Assembly: GCF_022965805.1 (NCBI RefSeq)
Contig: NC_133103.1
Span: 30,929,926-30,993,925, forward strand
Origin: Primulina eburnea
Lineage: Eukaryota > Streptophyta > Magnoliopsida > Lamiales > Gesneriaceae
Direction of reading: 5' to 3'
Length of the DNA: 64,000 bases
The position numbers and the translations under genes were made by a program. The notes under the pieces are model-generated. The model saw only the letters and a list, made by a program, of their open reading frames with translations, had not been told where the DNA came from and did no database searches. Of the stretch, positions 33,156 through 44,452 are shown in pieces; position 1 is the first letter of the stretch, and each line of letters starts with the position of its first letter.

Positions 33156-34967
33156 TGCTGTGGGGATCCGAACCTAATCCATCTTTTAATCATTACTAGG
33201 ATCATTTAATTAATTTGGGTCTAAATTTTTTTAAAAATACAATGTGGAAACGTAAAGTACTTAGTCGGATATAAACCTCAACATAAAGTACAAATTAGGT
33301 ACAACATATGTTTATTCCAACTAGAGTTCAGCCACTACATCAAGTACTGAAAATAACTCTACTCTAAGTCCGAATCTCCACGCTAATCTTGAATCTCTCA
33401 TTCTCTTCGTGACCATGATCCTGTCCCACCTGTTGTCATGCACACATACAAACAAGACAACAGCCGGATAACTCCGGTGAGAATATGAACACAGTATAAA
33501 CAATGTAAACATGCAGTCATATAAAAGCATATATAAAAGCATGAAACACCTATCAATAACATGTATCAAAATTGGAAAACATGAAATGATATAACACTAT
33601 AAATCACTCGTGGCTCATCATCTCAGACTCGACTCATCTCTAATCTAGGAATCCCGATTCCTGGATATTGTCACATACATCGAATCTCACCGATAGGAAT
33701 GAATCAATTCCTAAACGACACCGATATAAATCAAACATCCAGTGTCTTGGCGAATCAGCCGAAGACTTGGCGCATCAGCCAATGACTAGGCGAATCAGCC
33801 TATGACTCAATACACGCTCTGTCTATGAATCAATAGACCACACATATCAATTTCATAATTGCAAATATCAATGCAATAAAATAAAGTATGTGATTTAGGG
33901 AAACTCAAGTCAAATCGAACTCGAGTTGTGCAATCCCAAATCAACATTGATTTATACCTTTCTTTATATCAATCTGACTCTGTTGAAGTCTCGGATTCAA
34001 TGCCTGTCAATACTCAATATGGCAATAACAATAACTAGTAATACAATATCAATACCTCCCTCAATCAATACTGGATATAATCAGAACTGAATCAAATTCT
34101 TTTTCAACAGCATAACTGTACAATCTCATTATACCCAACAATACCAATCAACAGATATCAATTCCAACATCTCATAATCGATACAATACAAATTTGATAT
34201 CAATTCTCAATCAGATCAACTCTGAAAATCATAAAAATTCTATACGGTATCCGTTCTTCAATCCGGTTTCGATTATACAATGTCTAGTATGTCAAGAACA
34301 CCATATATGAATCCTATCTGATTCTGGTAGTATCATAATTTCAAATCATAACAAAACGTATTAAAACTTACGTCCAGTTGGAGCCTGTAACGAGAGGATC
34401 ACTGTACTGAAGTCGGATTGAAAATCAAACGGACGGATCGAAGTATAAATGCGTAAGGATTTTTCATAACTTTCCTCGGCCATTTTCTCTGAATTTCTTT
34501 CGTGCCAACTGAATGAAGGCTTGTTTATATATATATATATATATATATTTATACACGTTGCATGCCTAAGGACAAATGGCTCATCATTTGCATAACACGT
34601 CTCGCGCATATGTGCAACCTCAACCGGCGCATATGTGCGAGACCTGGTCTCCGCGATTAGCTTCTCGGCAGCTCGCAAATATGCGCGCCTCATCTCCGCG
34701 CATATGCGCGAGGTTCTCTGGAATTAACACTTGTTCCTCGCACAGCTCGCGCATATGCGCGCCCTCACTCCGCGCATATGCGCGAGGTCTTCTGCCCATT
34801 TCGCGCATATGCACGCATTCTATCACGCATGTGCGCAAATGGTACTGTCCTCGCACATTAAATCTCACATGCAATCCCATTTCATGTCTCGGAACGATCC
34901 TTCATAATCATATCAAATCATAAATCAATAATTACATATTATCAGGATAAAAATCTCGGGCATTACA
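33156..34967 (-). repeat. Gyp2 right (5') LTR
   Basis: It reads TGCTGTGGGGATCC ... GGGCATTACA, 1812 bp. The end from about 34364 matches the Gyp2 left LTR tail. It contains a TA run (about 34526-34550) and the palindrome array. A near-tandem phrase, GGCGAATCAGCC or GGCGCATCAGCC, is repeated three times at 33749-33800. Confidence 0.9.
34597..34850. repeat. CGCGCATATGCGCG palindrome array in Gyp2 right LTR
   Basis: About eight copies, including exact CGCGCATATGCGCGAG at 34697, 34773 and nearby. They lie about 120-370 bp from the LTR start in element orientation, as in Gyp1 and Gyp3. Confidence 0.88.
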
Positions 34968-35798
34968 TTTTAGTTGTCAGCTTACCAGTTAAACTGATCA
35001 ACAGATGAAACCCAACTACTAGCTGAAACTAATGAGTTAAGTGGAGCTTAATCATTAGAAGTGCCGCCGCTTCGTTACCATATCAGATCCTAGTTGTTGA
35101 TCATTGCGGTTCAGCATTAGTTGAGTCCAGTTTGCATCAGTTAGACTAGTTAGCCAGCACAGAGATCAAGTCCAAGGCAATTAGCTATTCTTATGGCAAA
35201 AGAAACTCAAAATCAATGCAGCATTCCAAGCATTCTAGGCGACCAATTTTTGGTACACTTAGTTCTATTATATACAAACTAACTGATACTTGATGTTACT
35301 TGATATTTGCTAACTATAGTAGCAATTCCCTTACATAAGATGGTGTGTTTTATATTAATATAAGGGATGCGTAATGGATTAAATTAACATCATGTGTATC
35401 CAGTTTGTTTGCATGTAACTGAACAGATTTTGTCAGTTTATACGTTGCCTTAACTTCTTGAGTGTTTATTGCTTAAACTTCTTTTTAAAAAAATCTCGCA
35501 ACAGTTATATTTTTGAGGGGGAGTTTTTGATTCAGCTCTTAAATGGAAGCTATTCTTTAAAACTGATTTTAAATTTACTATCCCTCGAACTGAAAAATTG
35601 TTTTTAATTCGTTCTATTTTGTTGTTCAGGGGGATATTTTCTTTCTGCTATCGCTCGAACTGAAAGTTATTTTATTTGTTTTAATGTTTTTAAACATTTT
35701 TTATTCTCAAAAAAGGGGAGAATTATTAACTATTTAAATCTATTTTAAATCATTTTAATTGTTCAATTTTTGTGATCATAAAAAAGGGGGAGATTTTT
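34968..35798 (+). other. SireR: non-coding 3' end of a Sirevirus-like Ty1/copia element, upstream of its LTR
   Basis: No long open frame is present. Two G-rich purine tracts (GAGGGGGAG near 35514 and AAAAAAGGGGGAGA at 35780-35793) resemble the multiple polypurine tracts before the 3' LTR of Sireviruses. The 5' part of this element must lie beyond Gyp2 on the left, so Gyp2 probably inserted into it. Assignment is by overall layout only. Confidence 0.45.
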
Positions 35799-36362
35799 TG
35801 AACATTTCATGTTCGCAATCTTGATTTTGATGTTAACAAAACTTTTTTATTTGTTTCTAATGAGTTTACCTAAATGCGCAGAAACTGAAACTAATCAGGC
35901 TTCGAACTGATCAGTTATCAAGCTTAAACTGAAGCTATCGAGACGCAAGCTGAAAGTGCCAACTGATTGATCGAACTGAACCTATTCAACTGATTGTCCA
36001 GTTGATAGTTGGTTTAGAAGAGGAACTTCAGAAGCCTGGCTAGTTGATGAAGAGCCCCACTGACCAGTTCAACTGAATCAGTGAAATCAGTTCAGCTGAC
36101 GAGTCAACTAACTTCACCTCACCAGTTCAAGACCAGTTCATCTGACCAGTTCAAAACATCAGTTAGGAGCGAACCAGTTTGCAGATACGAAAAGCTTAAT
36201 CCAGTTGTGCACAAAGTTACAAAATCTATTCTACAATCAAGGTACAATTAGAGATGTTCCAGCAGCGCTTAAAGCCAATTGTTCCAAATATCTATTTGGG
36301 GGAAGAAATTCAAACTGCAACAGATTCTTTCATTGAGTCTCACTGTACGTTCAGCTAAAAGC

Positions 36363-36371
36363 CTATAAATA
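36363..36371 (+). promoter_or_regulatory. TATA box in SireR LTR
   Basis: CTATAAATAG within GCCTATAAATAGAAGCC, about 565 bp into the LTR. This is the strongest plant-type TATA element in the LTR. Confidence 0.6.
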
Positions 36372-36570
36372 GAAGCCGAAGATCAGTGAAGAATACGGTG
36401 AGAGTTGACGAGTGAAAAGATAAAATATAGAGAGGGCACGCACAATGCTTATCAGCTTTGAAGAAGCAATCAGTCCAGAGGGAAAACTTCAACATGTTAT
36501 CAGCTTAATTTTAGAAGTATATTTCCCTCAGTGTGTAAGAATACTTTCGGGTAGTTTTCAGAGATCAATT

Positions 36571-36589
36571 CACACACACACACACACAC
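36571..36589. repeat. CA microsatellite
   Basis: (CA) repeated about nine times inside the SireR LTR. Confidence 0.9.
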
Positions 36590-37166
36590 CACCACTCAAA
36601 TTCAATCTTGCACAATGACGTAAAACTTGTGTATATAGTCTTTTTCACATAGATGTTAAAGAAGTGTTGGCTGGAAGGTGCTGCCTTCAGTATAGACTAG
36701 GAGTTCAATTAGGCATTTGGTAAGTCTTTAGCTAGGTGGGTTTGTACAAGTAGTTGTATAAATCAAAGTCTTTTAGTGAATCCTACCCGAGGTTGTAGAA
36801 GGAGTGATGTAGGAGCAGTTGAAGTCTCCGAACATCCATAAACATATCTTGTGTACTCTAACTGTTAACCCCTAGCTTTGAACTGACTTGATCAGTTCGA
36901 GTATCTACCAGTTCAATTCTCACCATAACTGATCTGATACATGCGAAAACTGATCCCCCTTATCTTCAGTTAATTAGTTACACAAGATTAAAAGCTTTAA
37001 GCGATAAGTTTTCTTAACGAATGATTACTTTGAGTATTTACCGCTTGATTTAGTTTCAAACCCGATATAATTCATCGGTGTAAATATTCTTTGAACACGA
37101 GCTATTGCATCTCATCATGTTTTTAGAGGATTTTCCCGATCCAACAAACCTTGATTTAGTGTTTAC

Positions 37167-37786
37167 AAATATATATATAGCACAATAAATACTTGACAAC
37201 ATTTATAAGTTTTGGTATATTATATATTTATAAGATAATAATATATAATATAATATAAATATGACTATTTAATATATTGGAATCATTTTATTAAATGGAT
37301 ATATTCGAACTCACCGAATTATACTAATTGTGGACAACTTGCTCTTTGGAGTGCAACAATCAAAGTCACATCATTATATTATTCCACTATATGTTGTTAC
37401 GAAGTGTTATAACATTCGAGACAATTACATTTGATACACACTTTTTACCGTTATGATAATCAAAATACTTTCAGATAGTCTAATACATAATGATGTATTT
37501 GAGTTCTGATACAAGTTAAGATTAGGACTTGTAACTCAAACTCAAGTTCTAGTTCTACGTTAAGAATAGGACTTGTAACTCCAACCCAAGTTCTATTCTA
37601 TATCATGTCAAGTAGAATTGTAATGCATTTCGAATACATTTACAAATAACGTATCATTAATAAATTCACCATATGTACACCTATTCATATATGCATTTTC
37701 CCTACATATGTGTCGATGATGTAAAATAAAAACGCATAATAAATAAAACTTAACACTAGTATCTTGGGACTATCCAATGGAGGACA
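37167..37786. other. AT-rich unclassified stretch before Gyp3
   Basis: No gene or recognisable repeat. The only structure is an imperfect 44-bp direct duplication at 37515-37601 (GTTAAGATTAGGACTTGTAA and GTTAAGAATAGGACTTGTAA starts). Gyp3 is inserted at its right edge. Confidence 0.6.
37515..37601. repeat. 44-bp tandem duplication
   Basis: Two units, 37515-37558 and 37559-37601, with a handful of mismatches. Confidence 0.8.
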
Positions 37787-37791
37787 TTTGG
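37787..37791. repeat. Target site duplication of Gyp3 (TTTGG), left
   Basis: TTTGG directly before the LTR TG, repeated at 46257-46261. Confidence 0.85.
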
Positions 37792-39616
37792 TGTAATGCC
37801 CGAGAATTTACCCTGTTAATCCGAGATTATGAATTGATAAATTGATGTGATTATGAAATGACAAATCCGAGAAAGAATTGGGAGAACAAGTGATATTTTA
37901 CATGTGCGAGGACAGAACACCTCGCGCATATGCGTGAGATAAGGCGCGCATATGCGCCAAAAGCACATGCCGAGACAGTAAGTCTCACGCATATGCGCGA
38001 GACAGGGCGTGCATATGCGCGAGCATGTGAAACTTCCAAGTGTCGAGACAGTAGGTCTCGCGCATATGCGCGAGGACAAGGCGTGCATATGCGTGAGCAG
38101 AGGAAATGTTATGCGCCGAGACAGTAGGTCTCGTGCATATGCGCCGGTGATGGTCACGCATATGTGTGAGACGTGCAGTATGAAGATTAAGCCACTTGTC
38201 CTTGCCATGCATTTAAGTGATAATCTTCCTTCATTTCCTTCAGAATTTTCAAGGCGAGACAAGCTTCAGAAAATCCTCAAAGCTTTTAAAATTTAGAATT
38301 TGATTTGTGCAAGAACCAACCGTTTGATTTTCGATCCGAGTTCAGTACAGTGTTTCTCTTCTCAAAGGCTTCGACAAGATGTAAGTTTTATTACTTTTCA
38401 GCATGGTTTGAAAACTTGATATTGAAGGAATCTTGATATGATTTAGATTATATGTTCCTGAGATTTTGGTAATCGTATAATCGAAACCAGATCGAAGAAC
38501 GAATACCGTATCAAATTGTTATCATTTTTCAGATATGGTTGATTGAGAATATACAGATTTGGTATTAGAATTATGTTTATTGATTGATTATGAGTTGTTG
38601 AGATTGGCCATCTGTTATTTGTACCGCCGATATTTGGAGATGGCGCTATTATGTCGTCGAAATAGAACTAGATTGAGATTCTGGTATTGAATTGAGTTGT
38701 ATATTGATGTTTTACTTCTGGAATGTCATTCCAGATTTGTATTGAAGATTTCAGAGACAGAACAAAGCCGAACCCCGAGAAAAGAAAGATATAAACCAAT
38801 GTTAGACCGGGAGAGATAACTCGAGTTAGATTCGACTTGAGTTTCCCAAAATCACATACTTATTTGTCATTGCTTAATATCTTTGTATTCTTTGAATGTG
38901 TATGCTTATTCTATTGATTTATAGAAATACAGAGAGTAGAAGATAGATATCGAGAAAGAGTCTTTGGCATAGGTGCCAAGTCATTGGAATTTTGGTTTAT
39001 ATCGATGTGCTTAGAAGTAGATCGACTCCTATTGTAGATATTCAATATAATGTACCAAGTCCAGGAACCGGGATCCCTAGATAAGAGTCGAGTCAGAGAT
39101 TAAGAGTTAAAGAGTTTGATTTACAGTTTTTTATGGGTACATGTTTTTCAGATTATGATACATGCTATTGATAATTTTTCTATGTTTTTGTATATTCTTT
39201 TATATGAAATGCATGTATACATTGTTTATACTGGGAATTATATTCTCACCGGAGTTATCCGGCTATTGTTGTGTTTGTATGTGTGCATGACAACAGGTGG
39301 GACATGATCATGGTCGAGAAGAGGATGAGAGATCAAGATTATAGTGGAGATCCGGACTTAGAAGTAGAATTGGCTTTCAACACTTGATGTATAGTTGTTG
39401 AACCGTAGTTTGATATGAATGGATTTTGTACAAGACTTGTATTTTTTATCTTGATGTTTATATAAGATGATGCATAATTTGTTATAGTAATTTGTACACT
39501 TGATTATAAGTGTTCAATTCCTTTTAAAAAATAAAATTAGACCCAATACAAATAATTGATCCACTTAATCCCAAAGACGAGTTACGAAGATGAATTACGT
39601 TTGGGTCTCCATACCA
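37792..39616 (+). repeat. Gyp3 5' LTR
   Basis: It runs from TGTAATGCCCGAG to ...TCTCCATACCA and matches 44453-46256. A GTAAGTTTT donor-like site occurs near 38381. Confidence 0.92.
37918..38170. repeat. CGCGCATATGCGCG palindrome array in Gyp3 5' LTR
   Basis: About eight CATATG-centred palindromes. Several are preceded by GAGACAGTAGGTCTC, itself an inverted repeat (GAGAC/GTCTC), giving a higher-order unit of about 60 bp. Confidence 0.88.
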
Positions 39617-39618
39617 GG

Positions 39619-39630
39619 TGGTATCGGAGC
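39619..39630 (+). other. Gyp3 primer binding site (one mismatch)
   Basis: TGGTATCGGAGC, 2 bp after the LTR. It differs by one base from the tRNA-Met site of the other elements (A to G). Confidence 0.85.
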
Positions 39631-39861
39631 AGTAGGTTCCTTAGACTGAGATAGAAGAGAGTGAGCGAGCTGGATTGAGTTTTCTTTCATGCTTTTGCGG
39701 TGCTAGCATGGTTTACTGCTTTATCAAATACATGTTTATCTAATTATCTGATTTGATGGGAAACGTGTATTATTTGAGAATGAATTATAACCGATTCTTG
39801 ATCAGAGGAGGATTGAAACAGATTTTTTAGACTTGGTTACTAATCATTTTGATAATCAGAT

Positions 39862-40930
39862 ATGCCTCCTCGAAGAGCCCCAGAACAGGGTCGTACTTCC
39901 AATAATCCGATGGATGTCACCGCAACGCCTATGGAAACACTGTTGAAAAGATTTCAGTCATTCAAACCGTCAACTTTGAAGGGCACTGAGACGTCTGTTG
40001 ATTGCGAGAGTTGACTTGATGACATAGAAATGTTGTTTGATTCATTAGACTATACAGATGACCGAATAGTCAAACTGATTGGGCACCAGTTGCATGATAT
40101 TGCAAAGAAGTGGCGGCTTACGACTAAGAGGGCTTTGGAGCATCGAGGTACGGTTATTACTTGGAAGATTTTTAAGACAGAATTCTATCAACGATTCTTC
40201 CCAGTATCGTACAGAAAAGACTAGGGTGCAGAGTTTGCCAACCTGAAACAGTTGAATATTGAAGAATACGTGGCTAAATTATCTACCTTGTTATGTTTTG
40301 CTCCACATTTTGCTGAGAATGATGAAGCAGTGGCTGATCAGTTCATTACTTGGCTGAATCTGCATATTTTTACACTGGTAATACGGGAAGACCGAATAAT
40401 TTTGATGATGCTTTGAATAGAGCGAAATGAGCTGAAGCAGGCCTAATTAGGCATAAAGGAGCTTCGTATGTTGCACCAGCACTGAAACAACAACAACCCT
40501 CAACTCAGTTTCACCAACCCCCTCCCAAATTTGAGAGTGGTAGTAATAGCAGTGGAAAGAAAGATAATTTGAAAGCAAGAGGGAAACTGTTGAAGAAGTC
40601 TGGTAGTAGTTCGTCTTACTTCAATGATTCGCAACAGAGCCAGAGTTATACAGGAATTTATTGCAGAACTTGTGGAGGAAGACATCTCACGGAGCAATGC
40701 AAAGGAGTTTTTGGTAGTTGCAACATCAGTAGACAGCAGGGTCATTTTGCCAGAGTTTGTCCACAACGAGGTTCTCAAAGATCCGAGGGAGCAGAATCAT
40801 CTGGATCAGTGGCTCAGCCTGATAGACGATCATCTGCTGTTCATTCTTTCCAACCAGCACCTGCCCAGTCACAACTTAGGCCAGGAGGAAGCTAGACTGT
40901 TAGCCAGCCTCCGAGACAGCAGGCCAGTGT
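39862..40930 (+). pseudogene. Gyp3 gag (broken)
   Basis: It starts MPPRRAPEQG at 39862. A stop follows the CES triplet near 40014, and another interrupts SYRKD near 40222, with a shift near 40375. Core motifs (KLIGHQLHDIAKKW, TEFYQRFFPVSYRKD) and the first zinc knuckle (CRTCGGRHLTEQC, about 40665-40705) are present. The second knuckle reads CNISRQQGHFARVC, with one Cys lost to Ser. Confidence 0.87.
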
Positions 40931-42810
40931 ATTTGCACTGACTGAAGAACAGGCCCAAGAAGCACCTGATGATGTTGTTGCAGGTAACTATTCTCTTTGT
41001 GGTTATCCTGATTATGTATTGATTGATACGGGTGCATCCTATACTTTTATCTCCGAGCGATTTGCATTGATACATGCTTTGCCTGTTGAGTCCTTATCTG
41101 CTGTAGTATCTGTCTCTTCACCTTTGGGGAGAGGTCTTATATCAGTGAATTCTGTTAGACATTATATACTGCAGTATGATGACAATGAAATAGAGATAGA
41201 TTGTACTGTACTTGGGTTGTCTTATTTTGATTGCATTATTGGTATTGATATGCTGACCAAGTACAGAGCTACCGTAGATTGTTTCCAGAAAATTGTAAGA
41301 TTCATACCTGAAATGGCTGATGAATGGAAATTTTACGGTAAAGGTTCCAGATCGCGAATTCCTTTGACATCTGCGTTATCTATGACTCGATTATTACAGA
41401 AAGGAGCAGAGGGATTTCTTGTGTATTCAGTAGATGTATTGAAATCGAGTCCTTCATTGGCAGATTTTCCAGTGGTATGTGAGTTTGCTGACATCTTTCC
41501 AGATGAGATTCTGGTTTTACCTCCAGTCAGATAAATAGATTTCAGCATTGAATTGATACCAGGTATTGTTCATATTTCTAAAACTCCATACCGAATGACA
41601 CCGATTGAATTGAAAGAGTTGAAAGATCAGTTAGAAGATTTACTGGCCAAGGGTTACATCAGACCGAGTATTTCTCCTTGGGGTGCTCAAGTACTGTTTG
41701 TTAGAAAGAAATACGGTCCGATGAGACTCTGCATCGACTATCGGCAGTTGAACAAGGCTACGGTAAATAATAAATACCCTTTGCCTCGTATCGATGATTT
41801 ATTTGATCAGTTGTAGGGTTCTTATGTTTATTCCAAGATCGATTTGAGATTTGGATATCATCAGCTGAGAGTAAGAGATTCTGATATATCGAAGACAGCT
41901 TTCAGAACCAGGTATGGCCACTATGAGTTTATAGTCATGCCGTTTGGTTTAACGAACGCTCCAGCTGTATTTATGGGTTTGATGAACCGTATATTTCAGA
42001 AATATCTTGATGACTTTGTGATTATCTTTATTGATTATATTCTGATATATTCAAAGAGTTTGAATGATCATGCTGAACATTTGAGAATTGTATTGAATAT
42101 TCTGAGGGCTGAGAAACTGTGTGCAAAGCTGTCGAAATGTGAATTTTGGCTGAGACAGGTTGTATTTTCGGGACACATTATATCTGGAGATGGTATTTCT
42201 GTTGATCCTAGCAAAGTTGAGGTTGTGATCAATTGGCCTAGACCGACATCAGTGCTAGAGCTACACAGTTTTATGGGTTTAGTAGGCTATTATCGACGAT
42301 TTATTAAAGATTTTTCCAGTATTGCTAAGCCGATTACTCAGTTGACTCAGAAGAATACTCATTTTTTTTGGTCAGAGGCATGTGAAGTCAGTTTTTTTGA
42401 GTTGAAGAAGAGGTTAACTAGTGCTCCAGAGTTAACTATCCCGTCAAGTACTGGTGATTTTGTTGTTTATTGTGATGCTTCTCACAGAGGATTAGGTTGT
42501 GTTTTGATGCAGCGAGGACATGTTATTGCTTATGCCTCAAGACAATTGAAACCGCACAAGACTCGCTACCCGATTCATGATCTTGAATTGGCTGCCATCG
42601 TATTTGCTTTAAAGATTTGGCGACACTACCTATATGGTGAGAAATTTGAGATTTATTCTGATCACAAAATCTTGAAATATCTATTTTCACAGTCAGAACT
42701 AAATATGAGGCAACGAAGATGGCTTGATTTGTTGAAAGATTTTGATTGTGAAATCAAATACTACCCGGGGAAATCAAATGCAGCAGCTGATGCACTGAGT
42801 CGAAAGGTAT
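40931..42810 (+). pseudogene. Gyp3 pol 5' part: protease, reverse transcriptase (Asp to Tyr), RNase H
   Basis: Protease VLIDTGASYTFISERF lies near 41013-41060. A stop follows PPVR at 41532, and another follows LFDQL near 41815. Reverse transcriptase is otherwise continuous from 41844 ([20 protein letters not shown]) with [10 protein letters not shown] at 42027-42056: the second catalytic Asp is Tyr (codon 42036-42038). RNase H is well kept ([18 protein letters not shown] near 42461, [18 protein letters not shown] near 42580, [10 protein letters not shown] near 42778). RT should be inactive despite the long open frame. Confidence 0.92.
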
Positions 42811-44356
42811 GTTCTTTATCCTTATCGACGATTGATATTTCAAATTTGATTGAAGATTGCTGTCTTTCTGGATTAGTATTTGAGACAGATTGTAAACCTT
42901 TGAGACTGTATACCGTTCAAGTTGAACCAGAACTGATTTTGAGAATTAAAGAAGCACAGAGAGTTGATCAGAATATTCAGAATTCGATTTCGATGGTCAT
43001 ATCAGGGCATCGATCAGAGTATCAGGTTCGTAATGATTTCTTATATGTGAATAATCGGCTTGTTGTGCCAGATGTTTCAGACTTGAAACAACAATTTTTT
43101 TCAGAAGCGAACAGTAGTCGATTCAGTATTCATCCTGGTGGCAGAAAGATGTATAACGATATGAAGAAATACTTTTGGTGGAAACAGATGAAATCAGAGA
43201 TTGCAGAGTTTGTATCTAAATGTCTGAATTGCCAACAGGTGAAAGCAGAAAGAAAGAAACCAGGAGGTCTATTGCATAGCTTATCTATTCCAGAATGGAA
43301 ATGAGATCACATTTCCATGGATTTTGTTACGAAGCTACCACATTCCTCCCGAGGTTGCGATGCAATTTGGGTCGTTATTGACAGATTAACCAAATTAGCA
43401 TGTTTTATTCCTTACAGAATGATATATAGACACAACCAGATGGCAGAGATTTATGTCAGAGAAGTGGTCAGATTTCATGGAGTGCCAAAGTCTATTGTAT
43501 CAGATCGTGATCCTCGATTTACTTCACACTTTTGGCACAGTTTGCAGCAAGCTCTAGGTACGAAATTACATTTGAGTGCTGCATATCATCCTCAGACTGA
43601 CGGACAGTCAGAACGGACTATCCAGACATTAGAGGATATGCTAGAGCTGTAGTGCTAGATTTTGGAACTAGTTGGCAAGATTCCTTACCACTCTTTGAAT
43701 TCTCTTATAACAACAGCAATCAGACGAGTATAGAGATGGCTCCGTTTGAATCGTTGTATGGAAAGAAATACAAATCCCCTCTTTATTGGGATAATATCTC
43801 TGAGGTACCTGAGATTGGACCTAATATGATTTGAGATATGACTGAAAAAGTGAAATTGATTCGCCAAAGAATAAAGACAGCTCAGTATAGACAGGCCAAA
43901 TATGCCAATATTCGACGACGGCCATTGGTATTCGAGGCAGGAGATATTGTATTTCTGAAGATTTCTCCTTTCAGAGGCGTTGTCAGATTTGACAAGAAAG
44001 GAAAGTTGTCCCCAGATTACATTGGGCCGTACGAGATTCTGGAGAAGATAGGTGATCTTGCCTATCGACATGCCCTACCTCCGTCTCTATCTGGAATACA
44101 TGATGTCTTTCATGTATCTTTATTGCGGAAATATCTTCCTGATGCATCTCATATTCTTCAGACAGACGAGGCCGAACTTGATAAGACTCTGAGTTATTTT
44201 GAGTATCCGATTCAGATTCTAGATCGTAAAGAAAAACAGCTCAGAACGAAGACTATTCCGCTTGTGAAAGTTCAGTGAAGTTGTAATAGCATTGAAGAAG
44301 TTACTTGGGAAACTGAATCAAACATGAGACAGAAATTCCCAAAGTTATTTCACTGA
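42811..44356 (+). pseudogene. Gyp3 pol 3' part: integrase with chromodomain-like tail
   Basis: The zinc finger ([12 protein letters not shown] ... CLNCQQ) lies near 43130-43240. A TGA interrupts PEWK near 43303. The core at 43317-43650 keeps the DDE residues ([17 protein letters not shown]). Stops or shifts follow near 43652 and 43835. The GPY module (YIGPYEILEKIGDLAY, DVFHVSLLRKYL) lies at 44020-44135. A stop (VKVQ then TGA at about 44276) splits the chromodomain-like end EEVTWETE, and the final stop is 44354-44356. Confidence 0.9.
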
Positions 44357-44414
44357 TGTGAGTTTCTTATTTATTTGTGTTATAATTCTTATCTTATGTG
44401 ATTTGATTGCCTGC

Positions 44415-44450
44415 GATTTCGAGGACGAAATCAAATCTTAGAGTGGGGGA
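44415..44450 (+). other. Gyp3 stem-loop and polypurine tract
   Basis: Perfect stem GATTTCG/CGAAATC with loop AGGA (44415-44432), then the polypurine tract AGAGTGGGGGAA just before the LTR. Confidence 0.85.
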
Positions 44451-44452
44451 AT

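Larger units (their letters stand above)
19494..34967 (-). mobile_element. Gyp2: Ty3/gypsy element of the Gyp1 family, interrupted by LARD1
   Basis: On the minus strand: right LTR (34967-33156), primer site (33153-33142), gag (32891-about 32031), protease and RT (to about 30560), LARD1 insertion with a deletion, integrase (21350-19889), polypurine tract and the tail of the left LTR (19789-19494). The rest of the left LTR must lie upstream of the window, on the far side of Gyp1. The right LTR ends ...GGGCATTACA. The expected flanking duplication is TTTTA (34968-34972). Its partner is outside the window. Confidence 0.88.
35799..37166 (+). repeat. SireR LTR (probable)
   Basis: It begins TGAACATTTCATG right after a polypurine tract, contains a good TATA box (36363-36371) and ends about CACTAAATCAAGG-complement ...AGTGTTTACA. 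The 5' third is dense in CCAGTTCA/ACTGATCAG phrases. The boundaries are approximate because no second copy is in the window. Confidence 0.5.

Noticed and set aside
35799..37166. SireR LTR as part of SireG's family
   Set aside because: Start, end and internal sequence do not match the SireG LTRs; at most they are separate Sirevirus-like families.
37918..38170. Possible CRISPR-like array
   Set aside because: Repeats are imperfect, unevenly spaced and lie in retrotransposon LTRs of a plant. There are no unique spacers or cas genes.
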